Shown here piece after piece: positions 1 to 5,369 of a stretch of 5,369 nt of DNA. The position numbers and the translations under genes were made by a program. Under the pieces are notes generated by a model that worked only from the letters and a program-made list of their open reading frames with translations, ran no database searches and was not told the origin of the DNA. Origin of the DNA: Mageeibacillus sp. UBA1046 (GTDB lineage Bacteria > Bacillota > Clostridia > Saccharofermentanales > DTU023); contig DCDV01000020.1 in NCBI GenBank assembly GCA_002316595.1, forward strand, positions 26,395 through 31,763, read 5' to 3'. Every line of letters starts with the position of its first letter. Within the stretch, counting starts at the first letter, position 1.

Positions 1-681
1 GATGAGTTTGTCAAGGATATCAGCGAATTTGACACATTGGCTGAGTACAAGGAAGATCTGCGCGAGCGCTTAGTCAAGGCTGCCAATGCTTCTGCAGACG
101 GTGAATTTGAAGATAATCTTCTCGCTGCTCTGGTTGAGGACAGCGAAATGGATATACCTCACGTCATGATCCACGATGAGATGGACCGCATAGTCGATGA
201 GCAAAGAAACCAAATGCGTTATCAGGGGATAGATCTGGAACAGTATTTGGAATATATGGGCATGACAGTTGACCATTTTAAGATGCAGCTTCATGAGCCT
301 GCTCTTAACAGGATAAAGTCCAGACTGGTGATAGATAAGATCGTCGAGATTGAAGAATTTGAAGCCAGCGAGGATGAAGTTACCGAAGAGATCAAACGCA
401 TGGCTGAAATGTATGGCGTTGATGAAGAAAAATTCCAGGAGACTTTTGCTCCGGACAGAGACTACTTTAAAGAAACCATTAAGAATAACAAAGCAGTCAC
501 CTTCCTGCGTGAACACGGTATTGCCACTGATGTTAAGCCGGAGCCGGAAGAAGAGGAGGAACCTGAAGTTCCTGCCGCGGTTGATGAGGCAGAGGCGGAA
601 TCTGAAGAACCTGATGAAGAGACGGTTTCTGACGAAGCGGGTGCAGTAGCTGATTCTGACGAAGCAGGAACTGAAGCTTAA
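1..681 (+). CDS. tig: Trigger factor, C-terminal part (5' end outside window)
   Basis: Trigger factor is the ribosome-associated chaperone that meets nascent chains at the exit tunnel. The reading frame is open from base 1 and gives 226 residues up to TAA at 679-681. The fragment opens with DEFVKDISEFDTLAEYKEDL, the well-known junction after the PPIase domain, so roughly the first 240 residues (ribosome-binding and PPIase domains) should lie upstream. Residues 13-176 of the fragment are the helical substrate-binding domain, with family-typical stretches such as DIPHVMIHDEMDRIVDEQ (51-68) and the closing FLREHG. The last 50 residues (177-226) are a disordered-looking acidic tail with 23 Asp/Glu and a single Lys, and SDEAG occurs twice in it. 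Such tails vary between species. A TTG at 37 is in frame but is internal, not a start. clpP follows after 238 bases, the usual order in Bacillota. Confidence 0.96.
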   Translation, partial: DEFVKDISEFDTLAEYKEDLRERLVKAANASADGEFEDNLLAALVEDSEMDIPHVMIHDEMDRIVDEQRNQMRYQGIDLEQYLEYMGMTVDHFKMQLHEPALNRIKSRLVIDKIVEIEEFEASEDEVTEEIKRMAEMYGVDEEKFQETFAPDRDYFKETIKNNKAVTFLREHGIATDVKPEPEEEEEPEVPAAVDEAEAESEEPDEETVSDEAGAVADSDEAGTEA

Positions 682-778
682 ACAGCAGAAGTTGAGCCTG
701 GTCTGACGACTAAATAATAATTATGACCGCTGATTAAGTTACAAGTACGTTAAATACCGAAGATAGAGCGGACATATG

Positions 779-816
779 GAGTATTATTAGGGATATAGAG
801 TATTATTGGTTATATC
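779..816 (+). repeat. 19-bp imperfect tandem repeat in the clpP leader
   Basis: Two adjacent copies, GAGTATTATTAGGGATATA (779-797) and GAGTATTATTGGTTATATC (798-816), agree at 15 of 19 positions, and the first 10 bases are identical. They lie in the AT-rich stretch about 100-140 bases before clpP. The spacing of just under two helical turns would suit a regulator binding in tandem on one face of the DNA, but no known operator (CtsR heptads, CIRCE) is matched. It could equally be a chance duplication by slippage. Confidence 0.5.
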
Positions 817-820
817 GTTT

Positions 821-849
821 TTTACACCTGATTTGAAATTCTGAAATAG
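821..849 (+). promoter_or_regulatory. Weak candidate promoter for clpPX
   Basis: TTTACA at 821-826 resembles a sigma-A -35 box. Seventeen bases later AAATAG (844-849) is a poor -10 box. The leader between tig and clpP is AT-rich and long enough (238 bases) to carry a promoter, and no terminator is visible after tig, so clpPX may have read-through from tig as well as its own start. The match is weak and other hexamer pairs are nearly as good. Confidence 0.2.
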
Positions 850-871
850 GCAGTTTCAAGAACGACGAAAA

Positions 872-902
872 CCAGAGCCCGGATTTAGCGGGTCAGTTCT
901 GG
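872..902 (+). promoter_or_regulatory. Leader hairpin abutting the clpP ribosome binding site
   Basis: CCAGA (872-876) pairs with TCTGG (898-902). Inside it CCCG (878-881) pairs with CGGG (889-892) around a 7-base loop, with a possible G877-T893 wobble and a 4-base bulge on the 3' side. The helix ends at base 902, one base before the Shine-Dalgarno run at 903-909. No T-tract follows, so it is not an intrinsic terminator. It may mark an mRNA end, influence translation initiation or stabilise the transcript. That role is inference from position and pairing alone. Confidence 0.45.
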
Positions 903-909
903 AAAGGAG
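903..909 (+). promoter_or_regulatory. clpP ribosome binding site
   Basis: AAAGGAG is a near-ideal Shine-Dalgarno sequence, 10 bases before the ATG at 920. It fixes that ATG as the start of clpP and sits directly after the leader hairpin at 872-902. Confidence 0.85.
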
Positions 910-919
910 AAACACACAT

Positions 920-1507
920 ATGAGTTTAGTACCGATGGTAATAGAGCAGACTAACAGAGGCGAGCGGTCTTACGATATTTTTTCACGTCTTCTAAAAGAG
1001 CGTATCATCATTTTGTCTGATGAGGTTAACTCAGTCACAGCAAGCCTTATCACAGCACAGCTGCTTTTTCTGGAAGCTGAGGATCCTGAGAAAGACATTC
1101 AACTGTATATCAACAGTCCCGGCGGCGAGATTTCTTCCGGTTTCATGATTTATGACACCATGGAATACATCAAGGCTGATGTGCAAACTATCTGTATGGG
1201 CATGGCCGCAAGCATGGGCGCCTTCATATTAGCTGCAGGCACAAAGGGCAAACGCTTCATTCTTCCTAATGCCGAAGTAATGATTCACCAGCCGCTTGGT
1301 CAGGCAGCAGGACAGGCCTCGGATATCACAATCATGGCGGAGCATATTCTGCGTCTGAAGAAGAATCTGAATGAAATCCTGGCTGAGAAGACAGGACAGC
1401 CTTTAGACGTGATAGAGAAAGATACCGATCGAGACTTCTGGATGTCTGCGGATCAGGCTGTAAAATACGGTATCGTAGATAAGATAATGGAGAAACGAGT
1501 TCAATGA
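920..1507 (+). CDS. clpP: ATP-dependent Clp protease proteolytic subunit ClpP
   Basis: ClpP is the serine peptidase that forms a two-ring tetradecameric cytoplasmic chamber and degrades proteins threaded in by ClpX or another Clp ATPase. The 195-residue product has the family length. The catalytic triad is visible: Ser98 in GMAASMG, His123 in MIHQP and Asp172 in DRDFW. The substrate-binding and oxyanion region INSPGGEISSG is at residues 65-74. The N-terminal MSLVPMVIEQTNRGERSYDI matches ordinary housekeeping ClpP, with only a very short or absent propeptide. The start is set by AAAGGAG ten bases upstream. The gene overlaps clpX by ATGA, so the two are almost certainly translationally coupled and made together. 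Nothing in the sequence departs from the family. In Bacillota clpP is often controlled by CtsR, but I do not see a paired CtsR heptad operator in the leader. Confidence 0.98.
   Translation: MSLVPMVIEQTNRGERSYDIFSRLLKERIIILSDEVNSVTASLITAQLLFLEAEDPEKDIQLYINSPGGEISSGFMIYDTMEYIKADVQTICMGMAASMGAFILAAGTKGKRFILPNAEVMIHQPLGQAAGQASDITIMAEHILRLKKNLNEILAEKTGQPLDVIEKDTDRDFWMSADQAVKYGIVDKIMEKRVQ
1489..1492 (+). promoter_or_regulatory. clpX ribosome binding site inside the end of clpP
   Basis: GGAG lies 11 bases before the clpX ATG at 1504, within the last codons of clpP. Together with the ATGA start-stop overlap at 1504-1507 it supports this start codon and coupled translation of clpP and clpX. Confidence 0.6.
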
Positions 1508-2793
1508 CAGATAGCAACGGACATGAAGGCAACAGGATTTATGGCGGTTTGCGTTGTTCTTTTTGCGGCAAAGCGGAGAGAGAAGTCAGCCGCCTGATAG
1601 CCGGCCCGGGTGTCTATATCTGCAGTGATTGCGTAGACTTGTGCATTGAGCTTCTGGATGATCAGGCTGCACCTGACTATGCGCTTTCACCCGGCACAGA
1701 GCCGACTGAGCTGATGACTCCCAGGGAGCTGAAGGAAGCTCTTGATGAGTATGTTATCGGGCAGGAAGAGGCAAAAAAGGTTCTGTCCGTATCAGTTTAT
1801 AACCACTATAAGCGCGTGCTTTCTCCCCGTCTGGAGCTGGAAGACGGAGTGGAGCTGAGCAAGAGCAATATCATGCTGATCGGACCAACCGGCAGCGGCA
1901 AGACCTTGCTGGCGCAAACGCTGGCCAGATTGCTGCATGTGCCGTTCGCGATAGCTGACGCTACTGCACTGACAGAGGCCGGCTATGTCGGCGAGGATGT
2001 GGAGAACATCCTGCTGCGTCTGCTTCAGAATGCCGATTTTGATGTTGAAAGAGCTGAGCGAGGCATCATTTATGTAGATGAGATTGATAAGATCACCAGA
2101 CGCTCAGATAATCCCTCAATCACTCGTGATGTTTCCGGCGAAGGTGTGCAGCAGGCACTTTTGAAGATTCTTGAGAGCACGATTGCCAATGTTCCTCCTC
2201 AAGGCGGACGCAAGCATCCTCAGCAGGAATTCATCCAGATAGATACTACACATATTCTCTTTATTCTGGGCGGGGCCTTCGATGGGTTGGAGAAAATAGT
2301 CATGGACCGCATCGGTAAAAAATCGATCGGGTTCGGAGCCATCATTGAAGATCTCGACAAAACCTCACCTGAGAAGGTATTGGAGAAAGTCATGCCGGAA
2401 GATTTGCTGAAATATGGGCTAATTCCGGAATTTATCGGCAGAGTGCCGGTGATCGCGACCTTGCAGGATTTGGATCAAGAATCTCTTGAGAGAATTCTCA
2501 CAGAGCCGAAGAACGCTCTTATAAAGCAGTACCAAAAGCTATTCGCCTTCGACAATGTAGAATTGGAATTCGAGCCTGAGGCAATCAGCGCGATTGCCAG
2601 AAAAGCGATGAAGCTCAAAACCGGCGCTCGCGGTCTGCGTACCATTCTTGAGGGCATGGTTCTCGATCTTATGTATGAGATACCTTCCCGCTCGGATGTC
2701 GAAAAAGTAATAATATCGGCAGGCTGTGTTGACGAGGAAGATGAACCGCGTTTGATACTTAAGAAAGAAAAGCAAATCAAGAAAGCACAGTAA
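1504..2793 (+). CDS. clpX: ATP-dependent Clp protease ATP-binding subunit ClpX
   Basis: ClpX is the hexameric AAA+ unfoldase that recognises tagged substrates, unfolds them with ATP and feeds them to ClpP in the cytoplasm. The 429-residue product is full length. The N-terminal zinc-binding domain has Cys18, Cys21, Cys40 and Cys43. The AAA+ module has Walker A GPTGSGKT (127-134), pore loop GYVGE (160-164), Walker B IIYVDEID (188-195), the RKH substrate loop at GRKHP (235-239), the IGF loop that docks on ClpP (275-277), a GRVPV segment (312-316) with the likely arginine finger Arg313, and sensor 2 GARGLR (374-379). All key elements are intact. The C-terminus ends in a Lys-rich run (KKEKQIKKAQ). 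It overlaps clpP by four bases and is followed by a strong terminator, so it is the last gene of the clp transcript. In many Clostridia lon genes come next; here they do not. Confidence 0.98.
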   Translation: MTDSNGHEGNRIYGGLRCSFCGKAEREVSRLIAGPGVYICSDCVDLCIELLDDQAAPDYALSPGTEPTELMTPRELKEALDEYVIGQEEAKKVLSVSVYNHYKRVLSPRLELEDGVELSKSNIMLIGPTGSGKTLLAQTLARLLHVPFAIADATALTEAGYVGEDVENILLRLLQNADFDVERAERGIIYVDEIDKITRRSDNPSITRDVSGEGVQQALLKILESTIANVPPQGGRKHPQQEFIQIDTTHILFILGGAFDGLEKIVMDRIGKKSIGFGAIIEDLDKTSPEKVLEKVMPEDLLKYGLIPEFIGRVPVIATLQDLDQESLERILTEPKNALIKQYQKLFAFDNVELEFEPEAISAIARKAMKLKTGARGLRTILEGMVLDLMYEIPSRSDVEKVIISAGCVDEEDEPRLILKKEKQIKKAQ

Positions 2794-2823
2794 CGCGGTA
2801 TATTCCTGTCGCTTAATGATAAT

Positions 2824-2855
2824 GCCCGTCGCCGAAAACCGGCGGCGGGTTTTTT
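2824..2855 (+). terminator. Intrinsic terminator of the tig-clpPX region
   Basis: CCCGTCGCCG (2825-2834) pairs with CGGCGGCGGG (2840-2849) over 10 pairs, one of them a G-U wobble, around the loop AAAAC. Six T follow directly (2850-2855), then GTTT. It begins about 30 bases after the clpX stop and separates the Clp genes from the kinase gene. Confidence 0.93.
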
Positions 2856-2882
2856 GTTTGCGGCAGACTATAAGTATTAATA
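2854..2882 (+). promoter_or_regulatory. Weak candidate promoter for the kinase gene
   Basis: Since a strong terminator precedes the kinase, a promoter is expected between about 2855 and 2900. TTGTTT (2854-2859), overlapping the terminator T-tract, could be a -35 box. TATTAA (2875-2880) or TTAATA (2877-2882) could serve as -10 at 15 or 17 bases spacing, and TATAAG (2869-2874) is another AT-rich hexamer. None is a clean match, so the position is only a guess guided by the context. Confidence 0.22.
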
Positions 2883-2903
2883 CGCGATACGAAGAGAGTA
2901 AAT

Positions 2904-4088
2904 ATGGCGGCAGATATTTCAAAGAAAGCCGGTCAGGCTGATAACAAGAAAACACGCGATTTCAAGGATCAGGAAAAGTGCTTGTCCAATTGCCGGGGAA
3001 AGGCAAAGCTTGTGCGTGATGAGGAAGAGCGTATCTATGTCGCAAAACCTGTCTCCGAGTGGACTGATCATCGGGTAGCGTCGATCTTGTCATATTTACG
3101 GGCGCCTGAATTCCCGCGTTGTCTTGGCTGGTGCGGTCCTGCTGCTGATTTGCCCCTGAAGGATGGCTTTTGTGACAGGCTGCCTGAGATTATTGTCAGT
3201 CCCAAACCTCAGACAGTATCTTATCTGATGGAATATGTTGAAGGTAAGTCTTTAGCAGAAATTAGAAATGAAAATCCTGCTGCCGAACTTGTTATGCAAT
3301 GGATTTTGCATTTAGAAAAGAGTTTACAGGATTTTTCCTCTCTTTTGCAGAAACCTGTTTTGCATTTGGACATCAAGCCGGGCAACATTATAATTTCGCC
3401 GGACAATACTCCCACACTTATTGATTTTGGCTGTGCGCTTATTTTAGATGACATCGCGGAGCAATGGGTAGAGGTTAAGCGCGCTACTGCAGCGTATGCT
3501 GCCCCGGAGGTTCAAGCCTGTAAACCACACGTTAACTCTGATCTCTTTAGTCTGGCACGAACTGCGATCTCGGTTTTGTCAGGCAAGCCTTACCTGGCTT
3601 TGACTGAGGCTGAAATTTCGGACGCTCTCTCGCAGCAGAGCGAGAAGGACAAAAGCATGCTTCTACGCTGGCAGAATAGCAATCCGGAGATCCGTTCACA
3701 GGCGCATGCGCCTGTTGAGGTGCTGAAACCGATCCCCGATTATGAAATGACAGTAGCTGCCGCAGCAGCTAAGAATAATGATGTTAAAAATAATGTTGAA
3801 GGTGATGCCGAAAGTGTTGATGGTATAGTTGGCAGCTTTCAATCGGGTAATTACATTCTGCAGCAGTCAGATAAATCTATTTTGCAGCAGTCAGATAAAT
3901 ATATTCTTCAGCATCAAAGCAAGTCTGTTTGCCGGCAGAACAACAAGCAGTACTTACAGCTGCCGACGATTCCCCTGGTTGGGCTTGATCAGTCCCAGCC
4001 TGTTTCTATTCATGTGGAATACAAGCTGACTGTCTCGCCTTTAGCTGAGGATGAATTAGAACTGTCATCTAAACACACTGACGAATAA
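2904..4088 (+). CDS. Atypical serine/threonine-type protein kinase with repeat-bearing C-terminal tail
   Basis: This 394-residue protein has a eukaryotic-like kinase core. Visible elements are a likely ATP-anchoring Lys48 (YVAKP), hinge-like LMEYVEG (108-114), catalytic loop HLDIKPGN (154-161, with Asp156, Lys158 and Asn161), DFG (174-176), APE (200-202) and SDLFSLA (212-218) with the structural Asp213. So the catalytic residues are present. Departures: the glycine-rich loop is nearly lost (one Gly in SNCRGKAKLV), the HRD arginine is Leu155, the helix-C glutamate seems to be Val58 by my alignment, and the C-lobe after residue 218 is short without a clear subdomain XI. There is no membrane segment or PASTA domain, so it is not a PknB/PrkC type and is probably cytoplasmic. 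Residues 265-394 form a polar, Gln- and Ser-rich tail with three 8-residue repeats. The ATG at 2904 has only a weak AGAGAG before it, but an in-frame stop at 2871 and no other good start support it. Substrate unknown; weak or pseudokinase activity is possible. Confidence 0.85.
   Translation: MAADISKKAGQADNKKTRDFKDQEKCLSNCRGKAKLVRDEEERIYVAKPVSEWTDHRVASILSYLRAPEFPRCLGWCGPAADLPLKDGFCDRLPEIIVSPKPQTVSYLMEYVEGKSLAEIRNENPAAELVMQWILHLEKSLQDFSSLLQKPVLHLDIKPGNIIISPDNTPTLIDFGCALILDDIAEQWVEVKRATAAYAAPEVQACKPHVNSDLFSLARTAISVLSGKPYLALTEAEISDALSQQSEKDKSMLLRWQNSNPEIRSQAHAPVEVLKPIPDYEMTVAAAAAKNNDVKNNVEGDAESVDGIVGSFQSGNYILQQSDKSILQQSDKYILQHQSKSVCRQNNKQYLQLPTIPLVGLDQSQPVSIHVEYKLTVSPLAEDELELSSKHTDE
3698..3715. 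repeat. 18-bp perfect palindrome inside the kinase gene
   Basis: ACAGGCGCATGCGCCTGT reads identically on both strands, with no spacer. It lies in codons 265-271 of the kinase gene, where the kinase domain gives way to the tail. It is richer in G and C than its surroundings. A second copy was not seen in this window. Confidence 0.6.
3855..3926 (+). repeat. Three 24-bp tandem repeats encoding ILQQSDKS-like octapeptides
   Basis: Copies at 3855-3878, 3879-3902 and 3903-3926 encode ILQQSDKS, ILQQSDKY and ILQHQSKS (residues 318-341 of the kinase). The first two copies differ at only two or three bases and the third is more diverged. The unit keeps the reading frame, so its copy number could change without breaking the gene. 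Confidence 0.85.
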
Positions 4089-4100
4089 TCGGTATCAAAT

Positions 4101-4106
4101 AGGAGG
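4101..4106 (+). promoter_or_regulatory. Orphan Shine-Dalgarno-like AGGAGG
   Basis: A perfect AGGAGG lies 12 bases after the kinase stop, but no ATG, GTG or TTG occurs at a usable distance behind it. The nearest ATG is at 4141, 34 bases on, and opens a 42-codon frame (4141-4269) that runs out of frame into the msrAB start. The 156-base spacer 4089-4244 otherwise holds no clear terminator or promoter. The site may be a remnant of a lost gene start or chance. Confidence 0.35.
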
Positions 4107-4228
4107 TAATTTCGGGGAAACAGAAAGGCCGGCAGGGCATATGGTTTCTTATGTATCGCCAGATAAAGGCTATGGTGATAAAATTATCTTAGACACTTTC
4201 CGCTCTTGTATGGGCGCAAATGTCTTAG

Positions 4229-4235
4229 AAAGGAG
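4229..4235 (+). promoter_or_regulatory. msrAB ribosome binding site
   Basis: AAAGGAG lies 9 bases before the ATG at 4245. It selects that ATG over the in-frame Met codon at 4263 and so keeps the positively charged beginning (MSKRKN) of the signal peptide. Confidence 0.85.
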
Positions 4236-4244
4236 CTTAAGCCT

Positions 4245-5369
4245 ATGTCAAAAAGAAAAAATATGCTGCTGATTGCAGTGTTACTTCTGGTAACTCTTTT
4301 AGTGCCAATTGCAGCAGGTTCTTGCGGTGCGGATGCACAGGAGCAAGAAGGGCTTAATAATAATTTTATGTATAATGTACTCCCCGCGAACCCTAATCCA
4401 TTGATCTCCTATAATGAGAAAGATTTAAAAGAGATTGTTCTGGCAGGAGGATGCTTCTGGGGTACAGAAGCATATATGGCGAGAGTGCCCGGCGTTTACA
4501 GCGCTACATCAGGTTACGCTAACGGAGACCTCTCTTATAATGAAGTCAGCTATAGAGAAGTGTGTACCGGCAAAACCGGATATGCTGAGGCGGTCAAGGT
4601 GCTGTACGACCCCGACCTGCTGCCCTTGCCGCAGCTGCTGGAGCAGTTTTTCCTCACTATTAACCCGACCCAGTTTAACAAGCAAGGCAACGATTACGGC
4701 AGTCAATACCGATCAGGTATTTACTATAATGACGATTCTGAACTCCCTGTCATTAATGAAGTCATCGCGGCTGAGCAAAGCAAATACAGCAAAAAAATTG
4801 TCACCGAAGTAGAGAAACTGACTAAGTTCTTCGAAGCTGAAGAGTACCACCAGAAATACCTGGAAAAGAATCCGGGCGGCTATTGCCATGTGTCTTTTGA
4901 TACCTTGCCTTCCGGCCACTCAATCCTGGAAGATCTGGCAGGCAATCCGGAGGAGGGGGCAGTTACTGATCCTGAAGCGCCTTCAACAAATGATACTAAG
5001 CCACCTGCGACTGAAGATGAGGAGCGCATATTCACCAAGCCGGATAAGAAGACCTTGTCTGAGGCTTTAACCCCGCTGCAGTTTTATGTTACGCAGGAGA
5101 AAGGGACGGAACCCCCTTTCCAGAATGAGTACGATGATGAATTTCGTGCCGGCATTTATGTAGATATTGTCACAGGTGAACCTCTGTTTCTCTCTGACGA
5201 CAAATATGACAGCGGCTGCGGCTGGCCGGCCTTCACCAAGCCTATAGAGGCTGAACTGCTTGAGGAGAAGAAAGACAGAACCTTTGGCATGAGCAGAGTG
5301 GAGGTCAGGAGCAGTTTGGGCGATTCACATCTGGGCCATGTTTTCACGGATGGTCCCAAGGATAAAGGC
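4245..5369 (+). CDS. msrAB: Exported MsrA-MsrB fusion methionine sulfoxide reductase (3' end outside window)
   Basis: The frame stays open to the window end, giving 375 residues. It should repair both epimers of methionine sulfoxide: MsrA the S form, MsrB the R form. Residues 1-26 are a signal peptide (MSKRKN, then a hydrophobic stretch) ending in AGSC, a plausible lipobox with Cys27, so the protein is probably a lipoprotein on the outer face of the membrane. The MsrA domain spans about 62-220, with nucleophile Cys70 in GCFWG, NDYGSQYRSGIYY (149-161) and a likely recycling Cys214 in GGYCHV. An acidic, Pro/Thr-rich linker (about 232-262) leads to the MsrB domain, with TEPPFQNEYDDEF (288-300) and Cys325 in SGCGWPAF. 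In place of the first zinc CxxC of zinc-type MsrB stands VDIV (306-309), so this is the zinc-free form. The MsrB nucleophile (usually in RxCxN) is expected shortly beyond the edge. Electron donor not visible here. Confidence 0.95.
   Translation, partial: MSKRKNMLLIAVLLLVTLLVPIAAGSCGADAQEQEGLNNNFMYNVLPANPNPLISYNEKDLKEIVLAGGCFWGTEAYMARVPGVYSATSGYANGDLSYNEVSYREVCTGKTGYAEAVKVLYDPDLLPLPQLLEQFFLTINPTQFNKQGNDYGSQYRSGIYYNDDSELPVINEVIAAEQSKYSKKIVTEVEKLTKFFEAEEYHQKYLEKNPGGYCHVSFDTLPSGHSILEDLAGNPEEGAVTDPEAPSTNDTKPPATEDEERIFTKPDKKTLSEALTPLQFYVTQEKGTEPPFQNEYDDEFRAGIYVDIVTGEPLFLSDDKYDSGCGWPAFTKPIEAELLEEKKDRTFGMSRVEVRSSLGDSHLGHVFTDGPKDKG

Noticed and set aside
70..516. Minus-strand open frame of 148 codons opposite tig
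   Set aside because: It is antisense to a well-conserved trigger factor domain and the product resembles no family; the codon pattern is a by-product of the sense gene.
682..760. Possible terminator after tig
   Set aside because: No stable GC stem with a following T-run is visible, so read-through into clpPX cannot be excluded.
889..905. GGTCAGT as a possible CtsR half-site before clpP
   Set aside because: CtsR operators need a second heptad GGTCAAA-like copy three bases away. What follows (GGAAAGG) does not fit.
2539..2955. Open frame of 138 codons on the minus strand across the clpX end and the spacer
   Set aside because: It lies mostly antisense to conserved clpX, runs through the terminator hairpin, and its product has no recognisable features. 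It is a shadow frame.
3623..3642. Inverted repeat CGCTCT / AGAGCG with 8-base loop
   Set aside because: A six-pair stem inside the kinase coding sequence without a T-tract or conserved context; expected by chance.
4435..4812. Plus-strand open frame of 125 codons, Cys- and Ser-rich
   Set aside because: It is a shifted frame inside the msrA domain, whose true frame carries GCFWG and the other family motifs.

Overview
The window looks like a chromosomal segment of a low-to-medium GC Gram-positive anaerobe of the Clostridia (Bacillota). This rests on the trigger factor - clpP - clpX gene order, strong AAAGGAG-type ribosome binding sites, all genes on one strand, and an MsrA-MsrB fusion with a Gram-positive style lipoprotein signal. 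The exact genus cannot be read from the sequence.

Layout, left to right on the + strand. (1) 1-681: the C-terminal part of trigger factor (tig), its 5' end outside the window, finishing in a very acidic 50-residue tail. (2) 682-919: an AT-rich leader with a 19-bp imperfect tandem repeat and a hairpin that ends directly at the clpP ribosome binding site. (3) 920-1507: complete clpP, coupled by an ATGA overlap to complete clpX (1504-2793). (4) 2824-2855: a strong intrinsic terminator closing the clp operon. (5) 2904-4088: an unusual soluble protein kinase with a recognisable catalytic core (HLDIKPGN, DFG, APE), a degenerate glycine loop, a shortened C-lobe and a repeat-bearing tail. (6) 4089-4244: a spacer with an orphan AGGAGG. 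(7) 4245 to the window end: an exported, probably lipid-anchored MsrA-MsrB methionine sulfoxide reductase, cut off by the window edge just before the expected MsrB nucleophile.

Functionally the first three genes form a protein quality control module: trigger factor folds nascent chains at the ribosome, ClpX unfolds tagged or damaged proteins, and ClpP degrades them. The last gene repairs oxidised methionines outside the membrane. In many Clostridia a lon gene follows clpX. Here that place holds the kinase gene, which is the least ordinary part of the window. Kinase and msrAB have no visible terminator between them and might be co-transcribed, but a functional link is only inference. I see no mobile elements, tRNA, rRNA or CRISPR arrays.
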